DNA from: Balneolaceae bacterium
Lineage (GTDB): Bacteria > Bacteroidota > Rhodothermia > Balneolales > Balneolaceae
DNA length: 64,000 nt
NCBI GenBank assembly: GCA_017643365.1
Contig: JAEPNO010000013.1
Location: 1-64,000 of the forward strand
Direction of reading: 5' to 3'
The notes under the pieces are model-generated. The model did no database searches. It worked only from the letters and a program-made list of their open reading frames with translations, and was not told where the DNA came from. A program made the position numbers and the translations under genes. The number at the start of each line of letters is the position of its first letter. The first letter of the stretch is position 1. Of the stretch, positions 33,374-41,867 are shown piece by piece.

Positions 33374-35680
33374 TTAGAATATATTTATGTTTATTTGTGT
33401 GTAAAATGTTCTGCCCGGGTTTGATGGGAGCACAATCTCGTCTTGAAAATCGAAAAGGTTATTAATGCCAAACTGCACTTTGTAGCGTTCGGCGAAAGTC
33501 TTAGAGATGGAGTAATTAACAATAGTGTTTTGGAATGGATTGTCGTCATTCAACACATACTCGCTCTCTTCATCAATGCCATTGTCGTTGTAGTCGAAAA
33601 ACCAGTATTTGCCACGAAGCATAAATCGAAGTCCGGTTTCAATGCCCGATTTCTCAAAATATTGGTACAGTTTTGCATTGAAGGTGTGCTTAGATCGGTT
33701 GTAGAGCGGGATGTAAACTTGTTCCGTTTTGGTAACTACAACACCGTTTTCTACGCGATCGAAAGTTCTGGTGATTTGTCGCCGAGCATCTAGATATTGA
33801 TAGCCTAATGAAATCCGTAAACCGTTAAAGTACGAAGGTTGGAACTTCAGCTCAGTCTCGAGACCTTGGGTGTACACTTTGTTCAAATTGAAATACGAAA
33901 ATACCGACTGACCGTTTGTTTTAAGAGCAATGCGCTGGGTTTCGATAAGGTCGTTGATGCTATTTCTGAAAGCATTGAAATTGATCTGAATATCATCGTT
34001 TACGAATAGATCAGATCCGGCATTGATAGCAAACGACTCTTCTGCGCGGATATCGGTTATTTCACTCGGGCTGAAATAAAGCTCCTCAATTTGTCCGTCT
34101 TCTTCTAGGCGTTCGATGCCCTCCACCACGGTGCTCGTACCAAATACGCTGTAGCCCGCAATTGGATTGGTAAAGTTGAGAAAAAGCTGACGGAAATCCG
34201 GTGCTTTAAACCCACCACCAAACGATGCTCGGAATTGAATTTTGTCGTTGGCTTTGTACAGCGCCGAAAATTTTGGACTCAATTGAGAGCGGTACTCACT
34301 GTGCGCATCAAAACGAAATCCACCAATAAGCGACAGCTTTTCGCTGGCTTGCCACTCGTGTTGCCCAAACATGAAGTAGGAATTAAAGCCGGGAACATCT
34401 GCATAAATTTCGGCGGTCAGGTCTTCGCGATTCATACCAATTCCGGCAATGGTAGAGTGATCAGAATTCCAGAAAGCAGAGGCTTTTGATTCGTATTTAT
34501 TCAGCGTTTGGGAGAATGAATCAGAAAAATAAATCTCGCCGGATTCTGTAAAAATGCTCTCTGATTTACTTTCGAAGGTGGATAAAAAGGCATTGGTTTC
34601 AAGAAGAAATTTATTTCCGAGATAGAAATTCAATTCCGGTGATAGACTGAAATCAGTTTGGAGGTCTTCGCCTACTATTGCATCTGTGCTATTTCCATTA
34701 CTGATTTCATCGTTATAAAACTGGTCTTCAGAGTAGTATCGGGTGGAAATGCCAAAATCCAGATTCGAATTAATGCGGTAGTTCACTCCGCCCGATAGCG
34801 TAATATTTTCATACTCGGGGATGGTGGGAGCAACCGTTTTATCGTTCAAATCGTAGCCGCTCGAGCCGTTGTAGTTTCCGAAAAAGCGACCACGCAGACG
34901 ATCTTTTTTAAAGGTTCCATTTAGACCTGCATCGTACGTAGAGTGAGATCCATAACGGCCGTTTACATCCAGCGTAAAAGGTTTACTTCCTTTTTCGGTG
35001 ATGATGTTGATCACACCGGCAAGCGCATTACTGCCCCAAAGTGCCGATGAAGGTCCTTTCACAATTTCGATTTGTTCGATATTGCCTACCGAAAGTCGGG
35101 TAAGATCTAGGGTTCCGGCGGTCCGGCCAATTACCGGCTGGTTGTCGATAAGAATAAGCGTGTACTCAGGATCAAATCCCTGAACCTGAATACCGGTACC
35201 GTGATCGGAAACGATATTCAGACCGATTTGCTCATCCAGAATATCACTCAAACGTAAACTTCCGGAAGCCTCAATTTCATTTTGGTTCACTACCGAAACA
35301 GGAACGCTTACATCTTGCAGCATTTTGCTTGTTCGATTAGCGGTTACAACCACAGGGTTGTTGTCGTAAATCTTTTCATCGAGAATGATCTCAAATTCGC
35401 TGTCCGCAGGAAGAGGAATCTGAACAGTTAACTCTTTGGATTGATAACCGACTCTGGAAACGACAATGGGATACTCACCCGAGTCAAGATCTTGGAGCTG
35501 AAATTGCCCTTCTGCATCAGAAATAGCCCAAACTGATTGAGAAACGTAAATAGTGGCTTCAGAAATGGGCTGTCCTTGCTTGGTAGATACAACACCCTCA
35601 ATAGAGAATTGTTGAGCGTACAATCCCGAGTGAATAGCAAAAAAAATACTCCAGAAGATGGAGTGTTTTAAAATATTCAA
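33374..35680 (-). CDS. hmuR: TonB-dependent outer-membrane receptor (HmuR-like)
   Basis: A 768-residue receptor. Signal peptide, then a carboxypeptidase-like beta-sandwich (about 25-105; SIEGVVSTKQGQPISEATIYV). The plug domain (about 115-230) has NPVVVTANRT, IEIVKGPSSALWGSNALAGVINIIT. A 22-strand barrel of about 530 residues ends in FYTQININIF. Heme is inferred as substrate from the adjacent HmuY gene. It begins the operon, and the promoter should lie in 35681-35824. Confidence 0.85.
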   Translation of the reverse strand: MNILKHSIFWSIFFAIHSGLYAQQFSIEGVVSTKQGQPISEATIYVSQSVWAISDAEGQFQLQDLDSGEYPIVVSRVGYQSKELTVQIPLPADSEFEIILDEKIYDNNPVVVTANRTSKMLQDVSVPVSVVNQNEIEASGSLRLSDILDEQIGLNIVSDHGTGIQVQGFDPEYTLILIDNQPVIGRTAGTLDLTRLSVGNIEQIEIVKGPSSALWGSNALAGVINIITEKGSKPFTLDVNGRYGSHSTYDAGLNGTFKKDRLRGRFFGNYNGSSGYDLNDKTVAPTIPEYENITLSGGVNYRINSNLDFGISTRYYSEDQFYNDEISNGNSTDAIVGEDLQTDFSLSPELNFYLGNKFLLETNAFLSTFESKSESIFTESGEIYFSDSFSQTLNKYESKASAFWNSDHSTIAGIGMNREDLTAEIYADVPGFNSYFMFGQHEWQASEKLSLIGGFRFDAHSEYRSQLSPKFSALYKANDKIQFRASFGGGFKAPDFRQLFLNFTNPIAGYSVFGTSTVVEGIERLEEDGQIEELYFSPSEITDIRAEESFAINAGSDLFVNDDIQINFNAFRNSINDLIETQRIALKTNGQSVFSYFNLNKVYTQGLETELKFQPSYFNGLRISLGYQYLDARRQITRTFDRVENGVVVTKTEQVYIPLYNRSKHTFNAKLYQYFEKSGIETGLRFMLRGKYWFFDYNDNGIDEESEYVLNDDNPFQNTIVNYSISKTFAERYKVQFGINNLFDFQDEIVLPSNPGRTFYTQININIF

Positions 35681-35763
35681 AGCTGTGATGATGTTGATGA
35701 ATGAATTATTTAGAATCAGTCCAAAGAAACGAGAGAAATGTGAAGATTTTGTGAAGATGGCAC

Positions 35764-35797
35764 AAAAAAACCCGCTAAAGGTTCAAATTTGCGGGTT
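35764..35797 (-). terminator. Rho-independent terminator after DUF427 gene
   Basis: On the minus strand AACCCGC-loop-GCGGGTT is followed by TTTTTTT. It separates the DUF427 transcript from the heme operon. Confidence 0.75.
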
Positions 35798-35824
35798 GAA
35801 TGTGAAGATAGTGTGAAGAATCAA

Positions 35825-36106
35825 TTACGGTTCAACCTGTACACCTTTCCAAAAAGCAACATGATCTTTAATCTCGGATGCAGCATCTTTAGGATTTGGG
35901 TAATACCAAGCAGCATTTTGATTGTCTTTTCCATCAACTTCTAGCGAGTAGTAGCTAGCCGTACCTTTCCAGGGGCACACCGTTTGATGTGAAGTTTCGT
36001 TGAAGAATTCTTTATTGAGTGAAGAAGGCGGGAAATAGTGATTGTTTTCAATTACGATGGTTTCATCGCTTTCGGCCAAGATCCGACCATTCCAAATTGC
36101 TTTCAT
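35825..36106 (-). CDS. DUF427 domain protein
   Basis: A 93-residue single-domain protein. Family features are MKAIWNGRILAESD near the start, HYFPP, TVCPWKGTASYYS and the conserved AAWYYPNPK. The function is unknown. Its stop is followed by a hairpin terminator, and it starts 10 nt after DUF423. Confidence 0.92.
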   Translation of the reverse strand: MKAIWNGRILAESDETIVIENNHYFPPSSLNKEFFNETSHQTVCPWKGTASYYSLEVDGKDNQNAAWYYPNPKDAASEIKDHVAFWKGVQVEP

Positions 36107-36116
36107 AGGATGTGTT

Positions 36117-36497
36117 TTATGAGGATTGTTGTTTAGAAACTACTTTCCAGCCAAAAACAATCCAACCTGCAATTAATAATAAACCACCTATTGGAGTTAT
36201 GACGCCAAAGAGCCCGATATCGGTAAGGCAAAGTGTGTACAGCGATCCCGAGAAAATAAAAATGCCGCCGAGAATGAGTAAAGGTGCAGATTTAGCTACG
36301 GTGCCACCTTGCTTCCCAATAACAGCCATCAACATCACACCCAGTGCATTCCAGGTGTGATAAAAAACGGCTGTTTCCCAGGTATTCATGCGTTCCGGGC
36401 TTAGAATTTCTTCTAAAGCATGTGCTCCAAATGCACCAATAGCAACAGCAGCTGCCAATAAGAACGCAGAAATCCGGATAAGAGATTGATTAGACAC
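36117..36497 (-). CDS. DUF423 (YgdD-like) membrane protein
   Basis: A 126-residue inner-membrane protein with four hydrophobic helices. The family's GAFGAHALE motif (22-30) and YHTWNALG sit in the first half. It is followed closely by DUF427 and preceded by the DUF6263-like gene by 5 nt, so a three-gene unit is likely. The function is unknown. Confidence 0.9.
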   Translation of the reverse strand: MSNQSLIRISAFLLAAAVAIGAFGAHALEEILSPERMNTWETAVFYHTWNALGVMLMAVIGKQGGTVAKSAPLLILGGIFIFSGSLYTLCLTDIGLFGVITPIGGLLLIAGWIVFGWKVVSKQQSS

Positions 36498-36502
36498 TCG
36501 GT

Positions 36503-37357
36503 TTAATTTGCAGTGAAGGTGGTTTTAGTAACCGTTTTGATGGTCATAGGGATTTGCATGCCTTGAGTTTGAGCGTTGCCTGAAATATCATTTACGCTCT
36601 CGAAAGTGGTAGGTATACCGGTGGCTGCATTTAATTTGTACGTTGCCTGCTGGGTTCCTTCCAATTGCATATCAACATTCATTCCCATTTGAACAGTGGT
36701 AGCATCAATCTTAATGTCACTTTCGGCGCCGATGGTAGTATCATCCTGATAGCTGTAAGTGGTCGTCATTTCAACCGGCATGTTGTTAATGTTAGAATCT
36801 TCGTTGCGCGTCCACTCGTTAGCGCTATCGTTATTGTAGATGCTGAATCGTTGTCTTAACGAAGTTCTAATTGTTTCTTCACCAAAAATCGCATCAATTT
36901 GAGCTTTCAACTGCGGATTGTCTTCCACTTTCGCATTTACTTTTTCGATGATTTCATCAAGCCCGTTAATCTCTTTAATATCGCCGGTAGCCGACATCGT
37001 GAATGTATATGACGACCCTTTGATGGCTGCAAATAATCCGTTTCCGGTGCTTGCATCTTCCGAGTCCATAGTCATATTCATCATTGGCGACTTCATCTCA
37101 GTTTTTTGGGTAAGCGTAGTTACTTTGATGTTATAAAGTCCGTCGTCGGTTTGCCCAAGAACTTCGATCTGTTCTGTAGCAGTATTAGAGGTGTTGATGG
37201 TGTTCGGATTTCCCATGATGATTTGAGAGATCTCTTGACTCTGATCAACAGATACTGTAAATACTGCCCCGGTCTCAAGATTGTAAGAGCGAACTTGTGC
37301 CGTCAAAGTGATGCTGAACAGCGTAAGAAAAATAAATAGTGAAGAAAGCTTTTTCAT
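36503..37357 (-). CDS. Exported protein, DUF6263-like
   Basis: A 284-residue protein with a signal peptide (LFIFLTLFSITLTAQ) and a beta-rich mature part (GAVFTVSVDQSQEISQIIMG; TYKLNAATGIPTTFES). The pattern of an N-terminal lipocalin-like lipid-carrier-type strand set fits the DUF6263 family, with moderate confidence. The function is unknown. It is the probable first gene of the unit continuing into DUF423 and DUF427. Confidence 0.7.
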   Translation of the reverse strand: MKKLSSLFIFLTLFSITLTAQVRSYNLETGAVFTVSVDQSQEISQIIMGNPNTINTSNTATEQIEVLGQTDDGLYNIKVTTLTQKTEMKSPMMNMTMDSEDASTGNGLFAAIKGSSYTFTMSATGDIKEINGLDEIIEKVNAKVEDNPQLKAQIDAIFGEETIRTSLRQRFSIYNNDSANEWTRNEDSNINNMPVEMTTTYSYQDDTTIGAESDIKIDATTVQMGMNVDMQLEGTQQATYKLNAATGIPTTFESVNDISGNAQTQGMQIPMTIKTVTKTTFTAN

Positions 37358-37486
37358 AGATAGTTATTGATGGTTTCAAAAGGTAAACAAAGTAAGGAAT
37401 CTAAATGATTGTAGCTTTTTTTTGGTTATGTGATTAGTAACAAAAGGATCGTTAACTTTAGCTCTCATTTTTAAACAATTGAAATT

Positions 37487-37987
37487 ATGACAAACGGAAA
37501 GATTTTAGCCTTTGGCGGTATTTTTACAATTGCATTTGCCGCCTTTTTATTCTGGCCACAAAACGAAGAAACCTCACAACCTTCAGTCACAGTGGCCAAT
37601 GTTGGTGAAGATAAAGTTGAGGTGGTGATGTATAAGCGTGCAACCTGTATGTGCTGTGCTAAGTGGGCCGATCATATGGAGACGGCTGAGTTTGCAGTAG
37701 AAGAAGTGGTGCCCGAAGATTTATTTGCGGTAAAAGACGAGGCCGGTATCCCTCAGGAATTAGCGAGCTGCCATACCGCCAAAGTGGGAGGCTATGTAGT
37801 TGAAGGACATGTACCATTGGAAGATGTTCGCAGGTTATTAGAAGAGAAGCCTGATGCCATTGGTATAACTGTGCCCGGAATGCCAATTGGCTCGCCGGGG
37901 ATGGAAGTAGAAGGCCGCCCGGCAGATAACTACGATGTGTTACTCATCCACAATGATGGCACCACCAGCGTGTGGGCGTCGCATTAA
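37487..37987 (+). CDS. DUF411 metal-binding protein
   Basis: A 166-residue protein anchored by a hydrophobic N-terminus (FGGIFTIAFAAFLFWP). The DUF411 cysteines are C54, C56, C57 (ATCMCC) and C95-H96 (ASCHTA), followed by the conserved GYVVEGHVP and GMPIGSPGME. Members are linked with copper handling in the periplasm. It stands in the same part of the window as SCO1 and PCuAC genes but in opposite orientation. Confidence 0.92.
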   Translation: MTNGKILAFGGIFTIAFAAFLFWPQNEETSQPSVTVANVGEDKVEVVMYKRATCMCCAKWADHMETAEFAVEEVVPEDLFAVKDEAGIPQELASCHTAKVGGYVVEGHVPLEDVRRLLEEKPDAIGITVPGMPIGSPGMEVEGRPADNYDVLLIHNDGTTSVWASH

Positions 37988-38012
37988 TAGCTGACTTATT
38001 TAATTACTCTTT

Positions 38013-38039
38013 AAGGCTTCAATTATTTGAAGCCTTTTT
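38013..38039 (+). terminator. Rho-independent terminator after DUF411 gene
   Basis: AAGGCTTCAA-TTAT-TTGAAGCCTT followed by a short run of T, 25 nt after the stop at 37987. Confidence 0.85.
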
Positions 38040-38141
38040 GTTAGATGGAAATTATGGCTTTTTGATGAGTCACTGTGAATGACCAACTATAATACTCGGA
38101 GCCTTAATCTAACTCTTTAATATTTTTACTAGTCTTCCTGA

Positions 38142-38157
38142 TCCGCCAGCTGGCGGA
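38142..38157. repeat. REP-like palindrome TCCGCCAGCTGGCGGA, copy 1
   Basis: A perfect 16-bp palindrome in intergenic DNA. The same sequence is at 39108-39123 and a variant is at 38454-38469. Confidence 0.8.
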
Positions 38158-38167
38158 GAAGGAAGAC

Positions 38168-38372
38168 TGACAATGATGCATGGTGCTTAAATCTAACAAA
38201 TAAATATATTTAATAGTCATCCTGAGGATACTTCCGAAGGATCTAAACGGATTGAAGATTCAAATTATAATTATAGATATTATCGTTATCAACGCTGATA
38301 GAGTTGAGGGATAATAACTTAGTTTGCTGCCCTTCATCCGTCTAGGTTCATCGCATTCGCTCTGAATGACCT
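38168..38372. repeat. Intergenic repeat unit 1
   Basis: About 205 bp from ACAATGATGCATGGTGCTTA to CGCTCTGAATGAC. Shared blocks with the other units are GGTGCTTAAATCT, AAGGATCTAAACGG, TATCAACGCTGA and CCTTCATCCGTCTAGGTTC. This unit uses a different text (TCATCCTGAGGATACTTCCG) where the others carry the palindrome. No gene is visible in the unit. Confidence 0.7.
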
Positions 38373-38394
38373 TGCAGGGACGGATCTGAATAAC

Positions 38395-38604
38395 GGACAA
38401 TTATGCTAGGTGCTTAAATCTTACTCATGTTATTAATTAATGTGTCTTCCTGATCCGCCGGTTGGCGGAGAAGGATCTAAACGGGTTAGAGCATCAATTA
38501 GAGATTTTAGCAAAAGCCGCTATCAACGCTGACAAGGATTGGCAGTGATAACTAAGTTTGTAGTCCTTCATCCGTCTAGGTTCATCGCTTTCGCTCTGAA
38601 TGAC
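38395..38604. repeat. Intergenic repeat unit 2
   Basis: About 210 bp with the blocks GACAATTATGCTAGGTGCTTA, an imperfect palindrome TCCGCCGGTTGGCGGA at 38454-38469, AAGGATCTAAACGG, TATCAACGCTGA and CATCCGTCTAGGTTCATCGC. It is directly followed by the region of the GIY-YIG gene. Confidence 0.7.
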
Positions 38605-38655
38605 TTAAATTGGAATGTCATCGAATTATCTAACTTCTACATGAATGACAATCAC

Positions 38656-38967
38656 TCATTTTGGTGGCCAACTCCCGCAAACTATCTTGTTCAAAAAAGC
38701 AAACGATGGGTTAAACGATTTTATCAAATCTAATTTCCATTTCCTAGATTTGCCTTTTATGTACTTTTCTGCTCTTATAGCATCGTCAGGATTATTAAAG
38801 GTATCGTAATAAACTAGATTATAACAAAAGTACTTACCTGCAAAAGTTTCTGGTTGTCCTCGGTTTAGGTAGTGGGTTTTTAACCTAAATTGCAGATCAT
38901 TCGTCATGCCTGTATATAAGGTAGTCTTTTTAGGATTCGTTGTGATATAAACATAATACTCTTTCAT
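38656..38967 (-). CDS. GIY-YIG nuclease-domain protein (UPF0213-like)
   Basis: A 103-residue protein. The GIY-YIG motif reads YYVYITTN ... LYTGMTN near the N-terminus. Conserved RLKTH, a late glutamate (AEKYIKGKSRKWK) and an aromatic C-terminus follow. The ATG at 38967 is used; a longer frame of 29 codons upstream consists only of repeat sequence translated. It lies between repeat units 2 and 3. A structure-specific or mobile-element-linked nuclease is possible; no activity can be stated. Confidence 0.82.
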   Translation of the reverse strand: MKEYYVYITTNPKKTTLYTGMTNDLQFRLKTHYLNRGQPETFAGKYFCYNLVYYDTFNNPDDAIRAEKYIKGKSRKWKLDLIKSFNPSFAFLNKIVCGSWPPK

Positions 38968-39050
38968 ATTTGTAAGATGGATTTCAAATGAAGTCCTTAC
39001 AAAAAAAAATAAGTCATTCTGGGCCAACAGCTGGCGGATCTGAAAGACCG

Positions 39051-39257
39051 ACAATTATGCTTGGTGCTTAAATCTAACTCATGTTATTAATTAATGAGTC
39101 TTCCTGATCCGCCAGCTGGCGGAGAAGGATCTGTACGGATTAGAGCATAAAGCGAAATTAAAGAAAGAAAGGCTATCAACGCTGAAATAGTTTGGAGATG
39201 GACTCAAAGTTATTTGCCTTTCATCCGTCTAGGTTCATCGCTTTCGCTCTGAATGAC
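39051..39257. repeat. Intergenic repeat unit 3
   Basis: About 207 bp from GACAATTATGCTTGGTGCTTA to GCTCTGAATGACA, containing the perfect palindrome at 39108-39123 and the same ordered blocks as units 1 and 2. Just before it (39020-39045) is a partial unit, AACAGCTGGCGGATCTGAAAG. Confidence 0.72.
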
Positions 39258-39335
39258 AAAGTAAGATTATAGGTGGGGCATAGATCTAGGATTGTTTTAC
39301 TCTGAATGACTATAAATAAAACAGAATTTTAACGA

Positions 39336-39806
39336 TCAATTAGAGGCTTTAACCGGAATGCGTATCAACTGTAATTCATTGGATGAAAAGGCCAGCTCAA
39401 GCACTATAGAATCACCTTCAGAAAGATTCATTTCCGGTCGGATGATCATCACATGAATTCCACCGGGTTTAAGTTCTACACCTGAATTTGCAGGGATTGG
39501 AACTGCTCCTACCGGACGCATTCCCATCATTCCGCCATCGGCTTCATAACTTTCATGAATTTGGGTGTCATCAGCATTGGCATAACTTACTGAAAGCAAA
39601 GTGTCGGCAAAGGTTTCATTATTGCGGATTGTAAAATATGCAGCTGTCATCATTCTGGCATGGGCAGGGCGCGCCCAACCATTTGATATCTCCAAAGAAC
39701 CATTTCCGATGTTTACAGTATTCTTCTCTGGAGTTTCTTGTTTTGGCGAGCAGGCTAAGATCAGTGCGATCAACAGTAAAACCGAACGCGAAGCTAAACG
39801 TGTCAT
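39336..39806 (-). CDS. PCu(A)C periplasmic copper chaperone lipoprotein
   Basis: A 156-residue lipoprotein (ILACS, C19). The copper ligands of the PCu(A)C fold are visible: H84 (IHES), M93/M94/M96 (GGMMGM), H118 and M120 (PGGIHVM). These proteins deliver Cu(I) to the CuA or CuB sites of cytochrome oxidase. The ATG overlaps the stop of the SCO1 gene by ATGA, supporting a shared role in oxidase assembly. Confidence 0.92.
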   Translation of the reverse strand: MTRLASRSVLLLIALILACSPKQETPEKNTVNIGNGSLEISNGWARPAHARMMTAAYFTIRNNETFADTLLSVSYANADDTQIHESYEADGGMMGMRPVGAVPIPANSGVELKPGGIHVMIIRPEMNLSEGDSIVLELAFSSNELQLIRIPVKASN

Positions 39807-40375
39807 TGGCGTATTTTTTGGAAGTCTTCAACAATTAAATTCGGCACCATTGGTTGGCTACCACCATACTCGATAATCACACGCGATTGTGGATCCATCA
39901 CCATAATTTTATCCGAATGATTGAGAAAGTACAGCTCTTCGCCGGCATCGGTTGTAGTGGTGAACGAAACCTGAGTGCGAACCCGCAGACTATCCATCAA
40001 TGCCGAAACGGTAGTGGTATCTCCGGTGATAAAATCAAAACTGTCATCTAATCGAAAAGCAGACTTGTACTCTGCTAGTTTCGAAGGAGTATCACGTTCC
40101 GGATCGAATGAAAATCCAAGAAAGTGGACATCTTCCGGCGAGCCTAATTCTTCTTTAATTTTGATCATATTTTGTGTGATCAGCGGGCAAATATCAGGAC
40201 AATTAGTGTACACAAATCCCATCACCACGTACTTGCCTTTGTAATCGTCGGGGAAGGTAACCGAAACACTATCTTGTGTGAGAAGCTCAAAGGAGGCATC
40301 GTTCAAATCGTCGATAACCTGAGTGCGTTGGCAGGCAAAAAAGAGAAAAAAAGATAAAACTAGGAGTAGTCGCAT
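39803..40375 (-). CDS. SCO1/SenC family copper-delivery protein
   Basis: A 190-residue membrane-anchored thioredoxin-fold lipoprotein (LFFAC, C15). The metal ligands are C59 and C63 (TNCPDICP) and H151 (FLNHSDK). SCO1 proteins insert copper into the CuA site of cytochrome c oxidase. It forms a two-gene unit with the PCu(A)C chaperone downstream. Confidence 0.92.
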   Translation of the reverse strand: MRLLLVLSFFLFFACQRTQVIDDLNDASFELLTQDSVSVTFPDDYKGKYVVMGFVYTNCPDICPLITQNMIKIKEELGSPEDVHFLGFSFDPERDTPSKLAEYKSAFRLDDSFDFITGDTTTVSALMDSLRVRTQVSFTTTTDAGEELYFLNHSDKIMVMDPQSRVIIEYGGSQPMVPNLIVEDFQKIRQ

Positions 40376-40441
40376 CGAAGTATTTTTGATGAATAATCTG
40401 GGGATGGAAAAGTACGAAACTAATGCTTTAATAGCCGTTAA

Positions 40442-41368
40442 TTAATGCGAATGCGCTAATTCGTGATGGTGAGCCGAGCACGGTTCAAACTCAAATTCCA
40501 ACGTGGAGTGAGTGATCTCGTATTTGTCGTGCAGTAGTTTTTTGATGGCTGATTTAACCTCTTCCATGTTCATCACATCTTCTTTTTCGATAACCACATG
40601 GCACTCAAGCAACACCTGCGATTCATCCAATCGCCAAACATGCAGATGATGAATACCGCATACTTCATCAATAGATTTTAAACTCGAAGTTAGTTCGTCG
40701 AGATTGAGCCCCGAAGGCTTCGATTCCATCAAAATATCGATGGTTTCGCGCAGCATGTGGTAAGAATGCCACAAAATGTAAGCGCCAATAAAAATAGTGA
40801 GAATAGTATCAACAATGTACCACTGATATTGGATAATCAGCCAGCCACCTATAATTACCCCAACCGACGAAAACGCATCAGACAAAATGTGGATATACGC
40901 GCTCTTCATGTTTAGATTCTCTTTCGAATCTTTAAATAAAAGCGCGGCGGTAATCACGTTGCCGAGTAAGCCCACAATAGCTACATAAAACATGGTGTAG
41001 CCGTCAATCTCTTGTGGATCGAAAAAGCGCTCGAAGCCTTCTTTTACCAAAAAAAGCGCGACAATTACCAATGTGATTAGATTGATAAAAGCCCCGATTA
41101 TCTCTGCACGCTTGCAACCAAAGGTTTTTCGCTGATTGGCTCCTTTCTTAGAGATTTTGCGAGCCACCAAGCTAATGCCAAGCGATGCAGTATCGTTGAG
41201 ATTGTGAACGGCATCAGAAAGCAGCGCCAGGCTATTGGAAAGAATTCCCCCAACAAACTGAGCTAAGGTGATAATCAGATTTAGCGCAATCGAAATCCAG
41301 AGTTTACCGATGGAGGCATCCTCAAAATTGTGATGATGGTGGTGATGGTGATTATGATCGTGAGCCAT
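40442..41368 (-). CDS. Cation diffusion facilitator (CzcD/ZitB-type zinc exporter)
   Basis: A 308-residue transporter with a His-rich N-terminus (HDHNHHHHHHHNFED). Six transmembrane helices follow, with the H-D metal sites in SDAVHNLND (helix 2) and HILSDAFSS (helix 5), and a cytoplasmic domain of about 90 residues rich in H and E with HHLHVWRLDE. Family members export Zn2+ and related metals against H+. Monocistronic or separately promoted. Confidence 0.92.
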   Translation of the reverse strand: MAHDHNHHHHHHHNFEDASIGKLWISIALNLIITLAQFVGGILSNSLALLSDAVHNLNDTASLGISLVARKISKKGANQRKTFGCKRAEIIGAFINLITLVIVALFLVKEGFERFFDPQEIDGYTMFYVAIVGLLGNVITAALLFKDSKENLNMKSAYIHILSDAFSSVGVIIGGWLIIQYQWYIVDTILTIFIGAYILWHSYHMLRETIDILMESKPSGLNLDELTSSLKSIDEVCGIHHLHVWRLDESQVLLECHVVIEKEDVMNMEEVKSAIKKLLHDKYEITHSTLEFEFEPCSAHHHELAHSH

Positions 41369-41402
41369 ATCCGAAGATAAGAAATCGGCAGCTTAATAGC
41401 GT

Positions 41403-41852
41403 TTATACGCCGGCAAACCAGATTCCAAAACTGATAATGATCGAAGCCAGCATCAAAAAGTAAGCTTGTTTTACCGGCTTGTCGGGTAATAGCGTTTCGA
41501 TGGGATGTTCATCAATAAATTCGATCAATTCCGATCGAATTTCCTTTTCCTGCTCGTTCAAAATTTCTTCACTTTGAGCAAGTAATTCGGCACGGTTCCG
41601 AAGCTCTTCTACTTGCTGATTTAGAAATTCAGCAATGGTCAATTCATCAATTTTTGCAAGCCCACTTATGATGAGGTATGCCGGAATTCCCACCATAAAT
41701 ATGGCAATGGCCACCAACGATTTGTCGTAGACCGAAAGATCAACAAACAAACCCAAAAGCATGCTTACCATTGCAGCTAAGCCCATAATGCAAAGTAATG
41801 CGCTCAAAATGAGGCGTAGTTTCCAATTATTTAGTGCTTTGGTGAGTATCAA
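41403..41852 (-). CDS. Hypothetical membrane protein with coiled-coil segment
   Basis: 149 residues, not recognised. Two adjacent transmembrane helices (LILSALLCIMGLAAMVSML; SLVAIAIFMVGIPAYLIIS), a glutamate-rich helix of about 45 residues (QQVEELRNRAELLAQSEEI) and a last transmembrane helix (YFLMLASIIISFGIWFAGV). It lies 15 nt after the M14 peptidase gene. Confidence 0.72.
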   Translation of the reverse strand: MILTKALNNWKLRLILSALLCIMGLAAMVSMLLGLFVDLSVYDKSLVAIAIFMVGIPAYLIISGLAKIDELTIAEFLNQQVEELRNRAELLAQSEEILNEQEKEIRSELIEFIDEHPIETLLPDKPVKQAYFLMLASIIISFGIWFAGV

Positions 41853-41867
41853 AATTAGATAGTTTAA

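Noticed and set aside
38539-38733. Short plus-strand frame across repeat unit 2 and the end of the GIY-YIG gene
   Set aside because: It is translated repeat sequence and overlaps a better-supported gene on the other strand.
38968-39054. Upstream extension of the GIY-YIG gene by 29 codons
   Set aside because: The added residues are repeat-derived, and the family normally starts at MKEYYVYI.
38000-39335. CRISPR array
   Set aside because: Units are about 205 bp, imperfect and irregularly spaced, without short regular spacers or cas genes.
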